Assembly: GCF_900112155.1 (NCBI RefSeq)
Contig: NZ_FOKQ01000034.1
Location: 1-37,056, forward strand
DNA length: 37,056 nt
Direction: 5' to 3'
Source of the DNA: Hominimerdicola alba
GTDB taxonomy: Bacteria; Bacillota; Clostridia; Oscillospirales; Ruminococcaceae
The notes beneath the pieces are model-generated. The model searched no databases. It saw nothing but the letters and a program-made list of their open reading frames with translations, and had not been told where the DNA came from. Position numbers and translations under genes: made by a program. Of the stretch, positions 8,768 through 17,357 are shown piece by piece (within the stretch, counting starts at the first letter, position 1; every line of letters begins with the position of its first letter).

Positions 8768-9050
8768 GTCGAATATTTTGCGAACGTGACTGAGATAATA
8801 AAATTTCATGACAAAAACGCTTTTTGAAACTTACTGCCATAACTGTTAAAAATTGGGAGAACTAAAGTGATATTAATTTTTCGCAGAATATTTGTAAGCC
8901 GTCATAATACAGTTTTTGTTTTTTTCTGTGTATGATACGGCTCTGTTTGAATAGGAATAATGAGATTTTTATAAAGGAATCCCCGAAATAAATATAGGGT
9001 CTGTTGCTGACTGAACATCGGGGAGCGGGTATAAAGTACAGGGGGTCTAA
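8768..9050 (+). promoter_or_regulatory. Long structured 5' leader of the GGDEF-EAL gene, possible RNA switch
   Basis: The leader has a long imperfect hairpin (8897-8912 with 8926-8942). It also has a CCCC segment (8981-8984) that can pair in two exclusive ways: as TCCCCGA with TCGGGGA (8980-8986 / 9018-9024), or as ATCCCC with GGGGGT (9041-9046), which is the Shine-Dalgarno site. It matches no riboswitch class that I recognise, and the motifs of the cyclic-di-GMP-I aptamer were not found. Confidence 0.42.
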
Positions 9051-10787
9051 ATGATCAAGCAAGAGAAGAAAAGCAATAGCATACCCGATACGCTTGCACG
9101 GATATTGGGTAAAAAAGCAGCGCCGAAGGGTCTGTTTTTTATATTGCTTGTAATGTATCTGGGGGCTACGGCAATAGTTGGTATATCGGCAGGCTCGCAG
9201 AAAGTTCTAAGTATAGCGGGCAGCACGATCGGTGTTTACGCATTTGCGGGAGTGTTTTCAGCGATATCGAATATAGCGGTCATGTTCATGGCTGTGTATT
9301 TTGGCAAAAAAGGTTTTCTTACATCGCTGTTTTTCCTGATTTTGCAGTTTCCGATGATGGTCAACGGAATAATCAATCACCATAATCTGCAAAGTCTGCC
9401 GGGAGCATTTACGAATATACTGACGATCATCGCAGTTATTGTGATCTATGTAAATAATGAAAAGATAGACAGATTCCAGCAGAATATCAGCGAACAGGCG
9501 GTAACGGATATGATGACAGGTCTGCCCAACAGGTTTGCGAGCCAGGAGTTGGTTGAAACACTGCTGAATGATGGTGAGAAATTCGCTGTGGTATCCATTG
9601 ACTTCGACAGTTTCAAGAGTATAAACGATACTATGGGGCGCGATGTTGGCAGCAAGCTGATAGTCAAGATCGCTGAAAAATGGAAGAATTCTGCGAACAA
9701 TGGTGAAACCGGAACTGTGGATTTTATCACCAGACAGTGCGGTGATGAATTCACGCTGATAATCCGCGGGTACAAAAACGATGAGGATATACTGGCGACG
9801 ATCAAGCATTATCAGCGTCTTCTGGAAGAAAAGGTAACGATAGATGGCTGTGATATGTTTGTCAGGGGAAGTTTCGGATACGCTCTTTATCCCGATGACG
9901 CAGATATCAGCGACCACCTTTTCACCTACGCGGATGCTGCTATGTATGAAGTCAAGAGAATGAACAGCAGCGAAAAAGTCATGAGATTTTCCAAAGAGCT
10001 GATGAAGATAGAACGTACATTGGAGATCGAGCGAAAGCTGAGAAAAGCCCTTGAAGACGATACGATAATCTTCGAGCTTCAGCCGCAGTTCGACATGGCT
10101 CACAGACTGCGGGGCTTTGAGAGCCTTGCTCGTATTGATGACGGAAAGGGAAATGTACTTACACCGACGGAGTTCATACCCGTGGCTGAAAAAGTCGGGC
10201 TGGTGGACAAGGTCGATCTGAAAGTGTTCAGAAGTTCAGCGGAATTCTTCGGCGAGCTTTTCAGAAAAACAGGCGCTAGAATAACCCTCAGTGTTAATGT
10301 ATCGGTAAGGCATCTGATGAAGAACGGATTCCTTGAAGAAGTCAGGTCGATATTGAAATCAAGCGGGCTTCCGCCTGAAATGCTTGAGATAGAGATAACC
10401 GAATCGGTGCTGATAGAATCTGCTGAAAAGGCCCTGCAGTGTATAAACGAGATCAAGGAGATGGGCGTTAAGATAGCGATAGATGATTTCGGCACTGGTT
10501 ATTCTTCACTGAGTTATCTTTATAGTTTTCCTGCCGATCTGCTCAAAGTTGATAAATCTTTCATCGACAAGATGAACACCAACGAATCTTCAAAGCAGTA
10601 TGTAGCTGCGATAATCTCCATAGGTCACATCATGAAGTTTGATGTTATCTCCGAGGGGGTCGAGGATGAAGAACAGCTGGATACCCTTAAAGATATCGGC
10701 TGTGATTACATACAGGGATTTATCTGGGGCAGACCTCTGACCAAAGAAGATGCTGAAAAGCTGGTGCTTAGTCAGGTGTCTGCATAA
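9051..10787 (+). CDS. Membrane GGDEF-EAL protein (cyclic-di-GMP turnover)
   Basis: The 578-residue protein has an N-terminal membrane sensor of about four to five helices (about 25-140), a GGDEF domain (about 155-310) and an EAL domain (about 325-578). The signature of the cyclase domain reads CGDEF (230-234) instead of GGDEF, so cyclase activity is uncertain. The EAL domain keeps the usual metal and substrate residues: ESL (357-359), the Asn of VNVS, the Glu of EITES, DDFGTGYSS (from 478), LKVDKSFI and EGVEDEEQ. It therefore probably hydrolyses cyclic-di-GMP, perhaps with the GGDEF as a GTP-sensing regulator. The start is ATG 9051 after AGGGGG. It is monocistronic, with a long leader. Confidence 0.93.
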   Translation: MIKQEKKSNSIPDTLARILGKKAAPKGLFFILLVMYLGATAIVGISAGSQKVLSIAGSTIGVYAFAGVFSAISNIAVMFMAVYFGKKGFLTSLFFLILQFPMMVNGIINHHNLQSLPGAFTNILTIIAVIVIYVNNEKIDRFQQNISEQAVTDMMTGLPNRFASQELVETLLNDGEKFAVVSIDFDSFKSINDTMGRDVGSKLIVKIAEKWKNSANNGETGTVDFITRQCGDEFTLIIRGYKNDEDILATIKHYQRLLEEKVTIDGCDMFVRGSFGYALYPDDADISDHLFTYADAAMYEVKRMNSSEKVMRFSKELMKIERTLEIERKLRKALEDDTIIFELQPQFDMAHRLRGFESLARIDDGKGNVLTPTEFIPVAEKVGLVDKVDLKVFRSSAEFFGELFRKTGARITLSVNVSVRHLMKNGFLEEVRSILKSSGLPPEMLEIEITESVLIESAEKALQCINEIKEMGVKIAIDDFGTGYSSLSYLYSFPADLLKVDKSFIDKMNTNESSKQYVAAIISIGHIMKFDVISEGVEDEEQLDTLKDIGCDYIQGFIWGRPLTKEDAEKLVLSQVSA

Positions 10788-10807
10788 AATTACTATATAC
10801 AAAATTT

Positions 10808-10837
10808 GCCCCGAAGCGTTATGAAATGCTTTGGGGC
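10808..10837. terminator. Bidirectional terminator-like hairpin between convergent genes
   Basis: An 11-bp stem with G-U pairs (GCCCCGAAGCG / TGCTTTGGGGC) starts 20 bases after the GGDEF-EAL stop codon. T tracts are weak on both sides: ATTAATATT on the plus strand and AAATTTTG on the minus strand. It may therefore serve both this gene and the convergent serine hydrolase gene. Confidence 0.55.
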
Positions 10838-10867
10838 ATTAATATTGCTCTGGTATGCTTGTCGCAC

Positions 10868-10889
10868 AAATGTTCCGCGTGGAACATTT
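10868..10889. promoter_or_regulatory. parS-like palindrome
   Basis: A 9-bp inverted repeat around GCGT contains TGTTCCGCGTGGAACA (10871-10886). It differs from the palindromic parS form TGTTCCACGTGGAACA at one position and from the Bacillus consensus TGTTTCACGTGAAACA at three. It has no T tract, so it is a poor terminator. ParB binding is only a hypothesis. Confidence 0.35.
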
Positions 10890-10919
10890 GCACTTACTGG
10901 GTCTGCTTGTGATTCAAAG

Positions 10920-11801
10920 CTATTTTGGAAATTCCTCAATAAAGCGCTGTGCGATATCTGCCAGTTCGCCGCTTCTTTCAGGCTGGTGCGAAAGGTAAGT
11001 CACCGACAGCTGTTTTTCGGGGCAGGCAACGCATCTCTGACCCCATTTACCGCTGATGGCAAAGGTGGTATCCATCGTCCAGAAAAAGTATCCGTAACCA
11101 CCTTTTGCGGTTTTGACAATTGGGCTTGTAGCCGTATGGATCAACTCTGGCGGGATTATCTTATCGCCATGCCAGGTACCCTCCCGGATAAAAAGCTGCC
11201 CGAAATCTGCCAGCTGACTTACCGTGAGTTCCATACCGGTAGCGCCGTAAAAATGACCTTCAGGAGATGTCTGATATACCATCTTGTTCCAGCCTAGGGC
11301 TTCAAACAGCCGCGGTGAAAGGTAGTCCATAAGGTTCATGCCAACAGCATTTTCGCAGGCGGCACCCACCAGATATGCGGGGATATTTGAATAGTGAAAG
11401 CTCCTGTCGCTGTAATCAACAGGCAGTCGCAGGATATTTGCCAGCCAGTCGTCCATGTCGGGGTTTTCGATAATTGCGGCGGCTTCCTGGGGACGGAAAG
11501 GATATGGCGCGGCGGACATGGTCATGAAGTCATGGAAAGACAGCGCCTTGAAAGGCTCGGGGACGATATCAATGTACTTCTTGTCCAGATAAATGTACAA
11601 CTTATCCGTGATGTTAAGTTTGTTTTCCGAATGTGCAATAAGCACTGCGGCGGCTGTCACGGACTTTGTGGCAGAGTAGACTGGGTAGGGGATATCCGCA
11701 TCAAAACAGCGTTTCAAAACAGGTTTGCCTTGGTAGTTTATCTGAGCGCCATGCAGTTCGATACCTGCGGCGGCGACGTCTTCAAAAAATTTATCAAACA
11801 T
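10920..11801 (-). CDS. Serine hydrolase of the beta-lactamase (class C / AmpC-like) family
   Basis: This 293-residue enzyme has the penicillin-binding-protein/beta-lactamase fold. The catalytic SxxK motif is SATK (Ser43, Lys46) and the second motif is YSN (137-139). A conserved GYGYFFW segment lies near the third strand. No signal peptide or membrane helix is seen, so it is probably cytoplasmic. Such proteins are usually esterases, peptidases or uncharacterised hydrolases, and a role in beta-lactam resistance is unlikely from sequence alone. The start at 11801 has GGAGGT nine bases upstream, and the gene has its own promoter. It is divergent from the GH27 gene, with 193 bases between the start codons. 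Confidence 0.88.
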   Translation of the reverse strand: MFDKFFEDVAAAGIELHGAQINYQGKPVLKRCFDADIPYPVYSATKSVTAAAVLIAHSENKLNITDKLYIYLDKKYIDIVPEPFKALSFHDFMTMSAAPYPFRPQEAAAIIENPDMDDWLANILRLPVDYSDRSFHYSNIPAYLVGAACENAVGMNLMDYLSPRLFEALGWNKMVYQTSPEGHFYGATGMELTVSQLADFGQLFIREGTWHGDKIIPPELIHTATSPIVKTAKGGYGYFFWTMDTTFAISGKWGQRCVACPEKQLSVTYLSHQPERSGELADIAQRFIEEFPK

Positions 11802-11831
11802 GAAAAACCTCCGTTTTAAATAACTAAAATG

Positions 11832-11860
11832 ATTATACTGCTTTTTGGGGCGGAAGTCAA
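11832..11860 (-). promoter_or_regulatory. Sigma-A promoter of the serine hydrolase gene
   Basis: On the minus strand TTGACT (11855-11860), 17 bases, then TATAAT (11832-11837). It is predicted to start transcription near 11825, about 25 nt before the ATG. Confidence 0.75.
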
Positions 11861-11922
11861 GGGAACTGAATCAGTTAACATATTGTGCAAAACAGCCTTT
11901 GTAAAATTAGCAGGATAGTATA

Positions 11923-11951
11923 TTGACTCTGCACTTCTGCGATGATATAAT
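11923..11951 (+). promoter_or_regulatory. Sigma-A promoter of the GH27 gene
   Basis: TTGACT (11923-11928), 17 bases, TATAAT (11946-11951). A longer reading frame could begin with the TTG inside the -35 box, but it lies upstream of the transcript start, which supports the ATG at 11995. Confidence 0.78.
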
Positions 11952-11994
11952 TATCATATCCTTTGAAAAAAAATATCAGAACGGAGGTATTTCA

Positions 11995-13254
11995 ATGATG
12001 ATAAAAACGCCACCTATGGGCTGGAATAGCTGGGACTGCTATGGTGCGTCTGTCGATGAGGAGACAGTCCGCAGGAATGCCGAATATATGGCAAAACACC
12101 TTAAACAGTACGGCTGGGAGTATGTCGTGGTGGATATACAGTGGTATGAACCAATGGCTAAGAGCCACGAATACAATCATTTCACCGAGCTCTGCATGGA
12201 TGAATATTCCAGACTTATCCCCGATGAGGGCAGATTCCCTTCATCGGCAGGTGGAAAAGGGTTTGCACCGTTAGCTGAATATGTCCATTCTTTAGGACTT
12301 AAATTCGGTATACATATTATGCGCGGCATACCACGACAGGCTGTCCATAAGGACACGGCTCTTCTCGGCACGGATAAGACTGCCCGCGAGATCGCAAAGA
12401 TGAACAGCATATGCGCATGGAACACCGATATGTACGGCGTTGATCCCGACAAAGACGGTGCAGAGGCATACTACAAAAGCATTTTCGCACTTTATGCCGA
12501 ATGGGGCGTTGATTTCATCAAGTGCGATGATATCTGCCGCGAGCTTCCTCACGAGGAAACCGAGCTGGTGCTTCTCAGCAAATGTCTGCATAACTGCGGC
12601 AGAGATATGGTGCTGAGCCTTTCACCGGGACCTGCACTTCTGGAAAAATCCGAACTCTACAAGCAGACTGCCGATATGTGGCGCATTACCGACGATTTCT
12701 GGGACAACTGGCAGTCCCTTTATAATATGTTTGAAAGGTGTGAAAAGTGGAGCATACACAGCGGTGCGGGACATTATCCTGATGCAGATATGCTGCCTGT
12801 GGGTGCGATATTGCAGGATTACAGTCCGGAAAACAGGACTAAATTCACCGAAGACGAACAGCGCACCATGATGACCCTGTGGAGTATTTTCCGTTCACCG
12901 CTGATGATAGGCGGAGAGCTGACGAAGAATGACGAGTTCACCGATATGCTGCTGACAAATGCCGCTATAATCGGCATGAACAAGCTTTCGCGTCACGCGC
13001 ACATGGTTTGGCGCAGGGAAGTCGGCGGAAGCGAGCATATCCTATGGACGTCTGTGTGCGCTGACGGAGGGCAGTATGCGGCGGTATTCAATGTAGGCGA
13101 AAATGCTGGCAGTTTCACACTTGATCTTGCTGACTTGGAGATTTATGCCCCCGTAACCTGCACCGATCTTTGGACAGGTTCTGTTACCGAGCATTGCAAC
13201 GGTATCAAAACAGAACTTTCTCCCCACGGTGCGGCGGCTTTTCTGCTGAAATAA
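11995..13254 (+). CDS. GH27 family alpha-galactosidase-like glycosidase (cytoplasmic)
   Basis: This is a 419-residue family 27 glycoside hydrolase, starting at ATG 11995 (MMIKTPPMGWNSW) with CGGAGGT upstream. The TIM-barrel signature is GWNSWDCYGASV near the N terminus. The nucleophile motif is DFIKCDD with Asp178 in the K-x-D position. A segment around WRITDDFWDNW carries the likely acid/base Asp, and HSGAGHYPDADML follows. The last 80 residues look like the C-terminal beta-sandwich. There is no signal peptide, so it should act on imported oligosaccharides. Alpha-galactosidase is the commonest activity, but alpha-N-acetylgalactosaminidase, beta-L-arabinopyranosidase and others occur in GH27. 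It is monocistronic, with no transporter alongside. Confidence 0.9.
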   Translation: MMIKTPPMGWNSWDCYGASVDEETVRRNAEYMAKHLKQYGWEYVVVDIQWYEPMAKSHEYNHFTELCMDEYSRLIPDEGRFPSSAGGKGFAPLAEYVHSLGLKFGIHIMRGIPRQAVHKDTALLGTDKTAREIAKMNSICAWNTDMYGVDPDKDGAEAYYKSIFALYAEWGVDFIKCDDICRELPHEETELVLLSKCLHNCGRDMVLSLSPGPALLEKSELYKQTADMWRITDDFWDNWQSLYNMFERCEKWSIHSGAGHYPDADMLPVGAILQDYSPENRTKFTEDEQRTMMTLWSIFRSPLMIGGELTKNDEFTDMLLTNAAIIGMNKLSRHAHMVWRREVGGSEHILWTSVCADGGQYAAVFNVGENAGSFTLDLADLEIYAPVTCTDLWTGSVTEHCNGIKTELSPHGAAAFLLK

Positions 13255-13263
13255 TACATACAA

Positions 13264-13301
13264 CGACGAACGCCCTGCAACACTATGCAGGGCGTTCGTC
13301 G
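13264..13301. terminator. Strong terminator between GH27 and nrdR (convergent)
   Basis: A perfect 16-bp stem (13264-13279 / 13286-13301) with the loop ACACTA lies 9 bases after the GH27 stop codon. The tail on the plus strand is GTCTTTATTTG. On the minus strand the tail is TTGTATGTATT, so it may also stop nrdR transcripts. Confidence 0.8.
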
Positions 13302-13345
13302 GTCTTTATTTGAGTTTAATGAGAAAACAATTTATTGCCCGAAGA

Positions 13346-13792
13346 TCACTTTTCGGAAAGCTCGGAGATTATCTGTATAAATGAATCAACATCATTGAAG
13401 TCCTTATACACCGAAGCAAAACGCACATAAGCCACATTATCCAGCTTTTTCAGCCCGCTGAGCACCATGTCACCTATCTCACCGGTGGTGGTCTCAGTCT
13501 GCATCTTGTTGGCATAAGTGTTCTCGATATCATCCACCAGGTTTGTTACCTGCTCAACGCTGACAGGACGCTTCTTTATGGCGTTCTGCAAGCCCTTTAT
13601 CAGCTTCTGTCTGTCAAACGGCTCAAATGAACCGTCCTTTTTGTAGACCATCAGCAGCGGTTTTTCAACTACCTCATATGTGGTGAAGCGTCTGCCGCAC
13701 TTGGGACATTCACGTCTTCTGCGCTTTTTGCCCTCGCTGGGTCTTGAATCTATTACTCTTGTATCCTCATGGCTGCAAAAGGGACATCTCAT
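13346..13792 (-). CDS. nrdR: Transcriptional repressor NrdR
   Basis: The 148-residue protein is the ribonucleotide reductase regulator. An N-terminal zinc ribbon has Cys3, Cys6, Cys29 and Cys32 with the RRRR basic strand (24-27). The rest is an ATP-cone domain (about 49-139) that begins VYKKDGSFEPFDRQKL and senses ATP/dATP. Family length is normally about 150-155. It binds NrdR boxes upstream of nrd operons, none of which lie in this window. The start at 13792 has AAGGAG upstream. It is transcribed alone from its own promoter, immediately downstream of the HD-GYP gene. Confidence 0.98.
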   Translation of the reverse strand: MRCPFCSHEDTRVIDSRPSEGKKRRRRECPKCGRRFTTYEVVEKPLLMVYKKDGSFEPFDRQKLIKGLQNAIKKRPVSVEQVTNLVDDIENTYANKMQTETTTGEIGDMVLSGLKKLDNVAYVRFASVYKDFNDVDSFIQIISELSEK

Positions 13793-13845
13793 CTTAATAA
13801 CTCCTTATTCCGGTCAATGATGTACGTTTTTTTTCTCTGTATTAC

Positions 13846-13874
13846 ATTATAACACAGAAATTTTCAAATTTCAA
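13846..13874 (-). promoter_or_regulatory. Sigma-A promoter of nrdR
   Basis: On the minus strand TTGAAA (13869-13874), 17 bases, TATAAT (13846-13851). No clear terminator separates it from the upstream HD-GYP gene, so some readthrough into nrdR is possible. Confidence 0.7.
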
Positions 13875-13948
13875 GAGGTTTTGCAAATTTAGTATGAATT
13901 TTTTTGGACACCGTGAGCGCCCTGCTCGATTTGTAAGCATTTGTTACG

Positions 13949-16900
13949 TCAGGATTTCTGTTCGGCTTCCTTGTTGAAACGCTTGTGGATATTATCGATA
14001 TCCTCGGTAGTGCCGCCACCGTTGTCATCAGGGGCGCGGAATTCGCCTTTATCCACCAGCCTTAGGAAAGCGTCAACCACGTCTTCGGTTAGCTGAGTGC
14101 CTTTGGCTTCTTTCATGATGGACACTGCTTTATCGAAATTCATGCGCTTGCGGTAGGGACGGTCGGAATACATGGCGTCGAAAGTATCTGCCACAGCGAT
14201 TATCTGGGCTACGCGGGGTATCTCTTCGCCTTTCAGACCCTTAGGATAGCCTTTTCCATCTGGGCGTTCGTGGTGTGCGCCTGCACCGATGGCAAGTTCG
14301 GGCATAATGCTGATATTTTTCAGCGTGTTATATCCAAGTGCCGAGTGCGATTTGATTATCTTGAATTCCTGGTCGGTCAGTTTGCCGGGCTTGTTCAGTA
14401 CCTCGGGCGGTACGCCGACTTTTCCGATATCGTGCAGGAGAGCGATATTGTAGTATTTCTCGATAGTCTCTTCATCAAGTCCCAGTTCACGGGCAAGCAT
14501 CATGGTATATTCTGCCACGCGGGTGGAGTGACCGTTGGTATACTTGTCTTTCATATCGATAACTTTCGCGAAAGCTTCAACTATCTCACGGATCAGGGCC
14601 TTCTGCTCTTTTTCCTTTTCAAGGAAGCGTGCCGTCCTGCGTTCGATATACTTTTTGACTATAAGAACGATGATACCCAGCACGATGGCAGCGCACAGAA
14701 GCATGAACCACAGCTTTTCGTATATCGATTTTTTCTTGATTATCTTTACCACAAGCTCTTTAGTGGTACCGTTATGGGGGTCCTTTACCTGCATGACGAA
14801 GTTGTATGTGCCGCCGTGCAGATTGGTGTAATCCACAGGTGCAAGCTCGCTTCGCTTCATGGTCACGGGGTTCTTGTCAAAACCCTCAAGGCAGTAGGTT
14901 ATCTCAGGGTTTACCAGGGAGTAGTTATACGCATAGCTGTATATCGTCAGCTTTTTGACGGTTGAGGGTATCACGATATTTCCTGAGCTGTCGGGGTAGA
15001 TCATTTTTCCGTCAGCTTCGGCATATGGTACCGAGAGCTTTATGCTTTCCACGTTTTCAAATTTCTTTTCGATGTTGACCTTTGCAACACCCGTGGTACC
15101 TGAGATATAAAGGTCTCCGTCGGATGTGAGTTCGCTGTAGGAGTTGGAAGTTGTTATGCAGGAAAGACCGTTGTCCCTGCCGTAGTATATGGGTGAATGT
15201 TCGCCGTTCTCCAGCAGTGTTTCGCATTTTTCAACGTATATGCCGTTGCTGCTGAGTATCCACATCTCACCGCGGGAGTTTTCATATAGGTCGAAATTGT
15301 TTGAATAGGGGAACTTCTGTATCGTGGTTATGTTGTAGTCGGCATCCATATATGCCAGTGAATTGCTGGTCACTATCCAGTAGATATCCTTTGAAATATC
15401 TTTTTTTATGCGCATGATAACATCCGAATGAAGCCCGTCATCTGTGCCGCGGTGAATGATGGAATTATTTCCTATTATGAACATACCGCCGCCGTCTGTA
15501 CCGAGTATAAGGTCGCTGTTCTCGCTTTCAGCGGCTGTGAGTATCTCGGTGTTGCTTATGCCGTCGCTTTCATCGTAGACTTTGATTATCTTGTCGTCCT
15601 TGATGACCGCTGCACCGCCCGTGCAGACCGCCACAAATGTGCCGTCCGAACGCTCAATGACAGTCCTTACGCGCTCTGAGGGCATACCGTCTTCCGCAGT
15701 GAATTTTACTATCTTGCCCCTATCGTATCGCAGTAGTCCTTGTTCACCGAAAGTCGAGAACCATACTCTGCTCTGGCTGTCGCGTATTATCGAACGTATC
15801 TTGCAGCTGTGCATCAGGCTGATAAGGTCGGTGTCAGCGCAGACTTCACCCGAAGCCGTTTTTGATGAAGTGATAAGCAGATTCTCCAGCTTTCTGCCGT
15901 TGCTGAGGACGATAAGTCCGCTGTTTTTCGTACCGATGAACAGTTTGCCGTTTGCGGCGCAGGTGGAATATACGACCTCGCTTTCAAGCTTGTATTTCTC
16001 AAATATATCCGTGAACTGATTGGGGACGATCTTCATCACGCCCTGCTGTGATGATACGAACCACAGGTTTTTCTGATAGTCCGTCATCATATCCTCGATG
16101 GAGGTCGTGAGGGGGATATTATCCAGAACGGTAAATTGTCCGTTATCTATAAAGCCTATGCCATTATCGGCACATACCCACAGCATATCCCCAACGGTAC
16201 ACATGGAGTTTACATACCTGAGGGGTGAAATATCCGTATGCGGTGTATTTTTGAAACCCTTGTCAAGTTCGCCGTGATAGACCTCATTGTTCTTGGTGCC
16301 TATATATACATAACCTTTCTTGTCAGGGTCGGGAAGTATAGAGTGGATATCTTCAATGCCCAGTTCTTCGGAACCGCTGAAGCTTTTCAGTCTTTTGTTC
16401 TCCAGTGTGAACACTGCGCCTTCAATGGTAATGCCGTAGATTATATTGTTGGTGCCGTGCTTCAGCATACGGATATATCCGTTGTTTAGCTGGGGTTCGT
16501 CTATCATCGAAAGACTTCCGTTTTCATCTATCAGAGCGATGCCCTGGGTGGTGCCAAGATAGATGTTGCCATCGTTGTCCTCAGTTATTGAGCGTATCGA
16601 CAGGGATGAAAGACCGTTTTCCTTGTTGTATAAAGTAAACTCGCCTTTTTCCATAACCGCAGCGCCGCTGTCATTTGTGCCAACCCACAGACGGTTCTTC
16701 GAATCCACAAAAAGCTTTACCACGCTGGCTATGCCAGTTGTAGAATCTATTCGCTCAAATGTGTTGCCGTCATAGCGGATTAGTCCGCTGTAACTGCCGA
16801 TCCAGATGAATCCCTCGCTGGTCTCAACTATGTCGTTGGCTTCCGAGGTGGGCAGTCCAGAGGTATTATCATAGAGTACTGTGGAATAGCCCTCTCCCTT

Positions 16901-17059
16901 GCCTGTTGGGTCTACGGAAAGCTCTTCCTCTGTAATAATTTCATCGCCCCAAGCACGGAAAGGCATACTTATAACTGCTGATGTCAGCATCACCGCCGAC
17001 GCTGTGATGCATAGCAGCTTTTTTGATATTCTTTTAATAATGCTGAGTTTGTTTTTCAT
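13949..17059 (-). CDS. Extracellular two-component-type propeller sensor joined to an HD-GYP phosphodiesterase
   Basis: This 1036-residue transmembrane protein starts at ATG 17059. A GTG nine bases earlier lies too close to the GGAG ribosome site. After a signal/TM segment (about 10-35) come many Reg_prop repeats with the pattern ...IWIGSYSGLIRYD / LWVGTNDSG, expected to form two beta-propellers outside the cell (about 50-650). A Y_Y_Y Ig-like domain follows (about 675-755), then a membrane helix (about 762-785), a short coiled linker and an HD-GYP domain (about 805-1000). The HD pair is His876-Asp877 in LLHDIGKVG and the GYP motif is 937-939 in RPDGKGYPKG. It should hydrolyse cyclic-di-GMP in the cytoplasm in response to an external ligand. 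Reg_prop sensors usually join a histidine kinase, so this output is the unusual part. Confidence 0.93.
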   Translation of the reverse strand: MKNKLSIIKRISKKLLCITASAVMLTSAVISMPFRAWGDEIITEEELSVDPTGKGEGYSTVLYDNTSGLPTSEANDIVETSEGFIWIGSYSGLIRYDGNTFERIDSTTGIASVVKLFVDSKNRLWVGTNDSGAAVMEKGEFTLYNKENGLSSLSIRSITEDNDGNIYLGTTQGIALIDENGSLSMIDEPQLNNGYIRMLKHGTNNIIYGITIEGAVFTLENKRLKSFSGSEELGIEDIHSILPDPDKKGYVYIGTKNNEVYHGELDKGFKNTPHTDISPLRYVNSMCTVGDMLWVCADNGIGFIDNGQFTVLDNIPLTTSIEDMMTDYQKNLWFVSSQQGVMKIVPNQFTDIFEKYKLESEVVYSTCAANGKLFIGTKNSGLIVLSNGRKLENLLITSSKTASGEVCADTDLISLMHSCKIRSIIRDSQSRVWFSTFGEQGLLRYDRGKIVKFTAEDGMPSERVRTVIERSDGTFVAVCTGGAAVIKDDKIIKVYDESDGISNTEILTAAESENSDLILGTDGGGMFIIGNNSIIHRGTDDGLHSDVIMRIKKDISKDIYWIVTSNSLAYMDADYNITTIQKFPYSNNFDLYENSRGEMWILSSNGIYVEKCETLLENGEHSPIYYGRDNGLSCITTSNSYSELTSDGDLYISGTTGVAKVNIEKKFENVESIKLSVPYAEADGKMIYPDSSGNIVIPSTVKKLTIYSYAYNYSLVNPEITYCLEGFDKNPVTMKRSELAPVDYTNLHGGTYNFVMQVKDPHNGTTKELVVKIIKKKSIYEKLWFMLLCAAIVLGIIVLIVKKYIERRTARFLEKEKEQKALIREIVEAFAKVIDMKDKYTNGHSTRVAEYTMMLARELGLDEETIEKYYNIALLHDIGKVGVPPEVLNKPGKLTDQEFKIIKSHSALGYNTLKNISIMPELAIGAGAHHERPDGKGYPKGLKGEEIPRVAQIIAVADTFDAMYSDRPYRKRMNFDKAVSIMKEAKGTQLTEDVVDAFLRLVDKGEFRAPDDNGGGTTEDIDNIHKRFNKEAEQKS

Positions 17060-17233
17060 ATCGCTCACTCTCCGTAATCATACCGACAGTCGGAGGTAAA
17101 ATCGGCTGTTATCGGTCTTTATCCATCAATTAGTATAAGACTTTTATCTGATCTTTATCCTTACTTTCTAATTCTTATCGAAGTTATTCGTGACTAAATT
17201 GTAACGCTACAAAGAATAATTATTTATAAGTAT

Positions 17234-17263
17234 ATGATATCACATTTATATGTGCACTGTCAA
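17234..17263 (-). promoter_or_regulatory. Probable sigma-A promoter of the HD-GYP gene
   Basis: On the minus strand TTGACA (17258-17263) is followed after 18 bases by TATCAT (17234-17239). Transcription would start near 17227. Confidence 0.55.
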
Positions 17264-17315
17264 TAGTTATTTGCATGAAAACATGGTATTTTTGTTTAAA
17301 GTTTAATATATTAAC

Positions 17316-17357
17316 GAAAAAAGCACCCGTTCCTCGCGGCAATTCGAGAAACGGGTG
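17316..17357 (-). terminator. Terminator of the MMPL / heptad-repeat operon
   Basis: On the minus strand the stem CACCCGTTTCTCG / CGAGGAACGGGTG (one mismatch) is followed by CTTTTTT. It lies about 124 bases after the stop codon of the heptad-repeat gene, so the mRNA has a long 3' end. Confidence 0.78.

Noticed and set aside
8768-9050. A cyclic-di-GMP-I riboswitch before the GGDEF-EAL gene
   Set aside because: The conserved core (CACGCACAGGG..AAACC) is not present. Only a generic switch-like layout remains.
10868-10889. Terminator of the serine hydrolase gene
   Set aside because: The 9-bp stem is strong, but no T tract follows on the minus strand.
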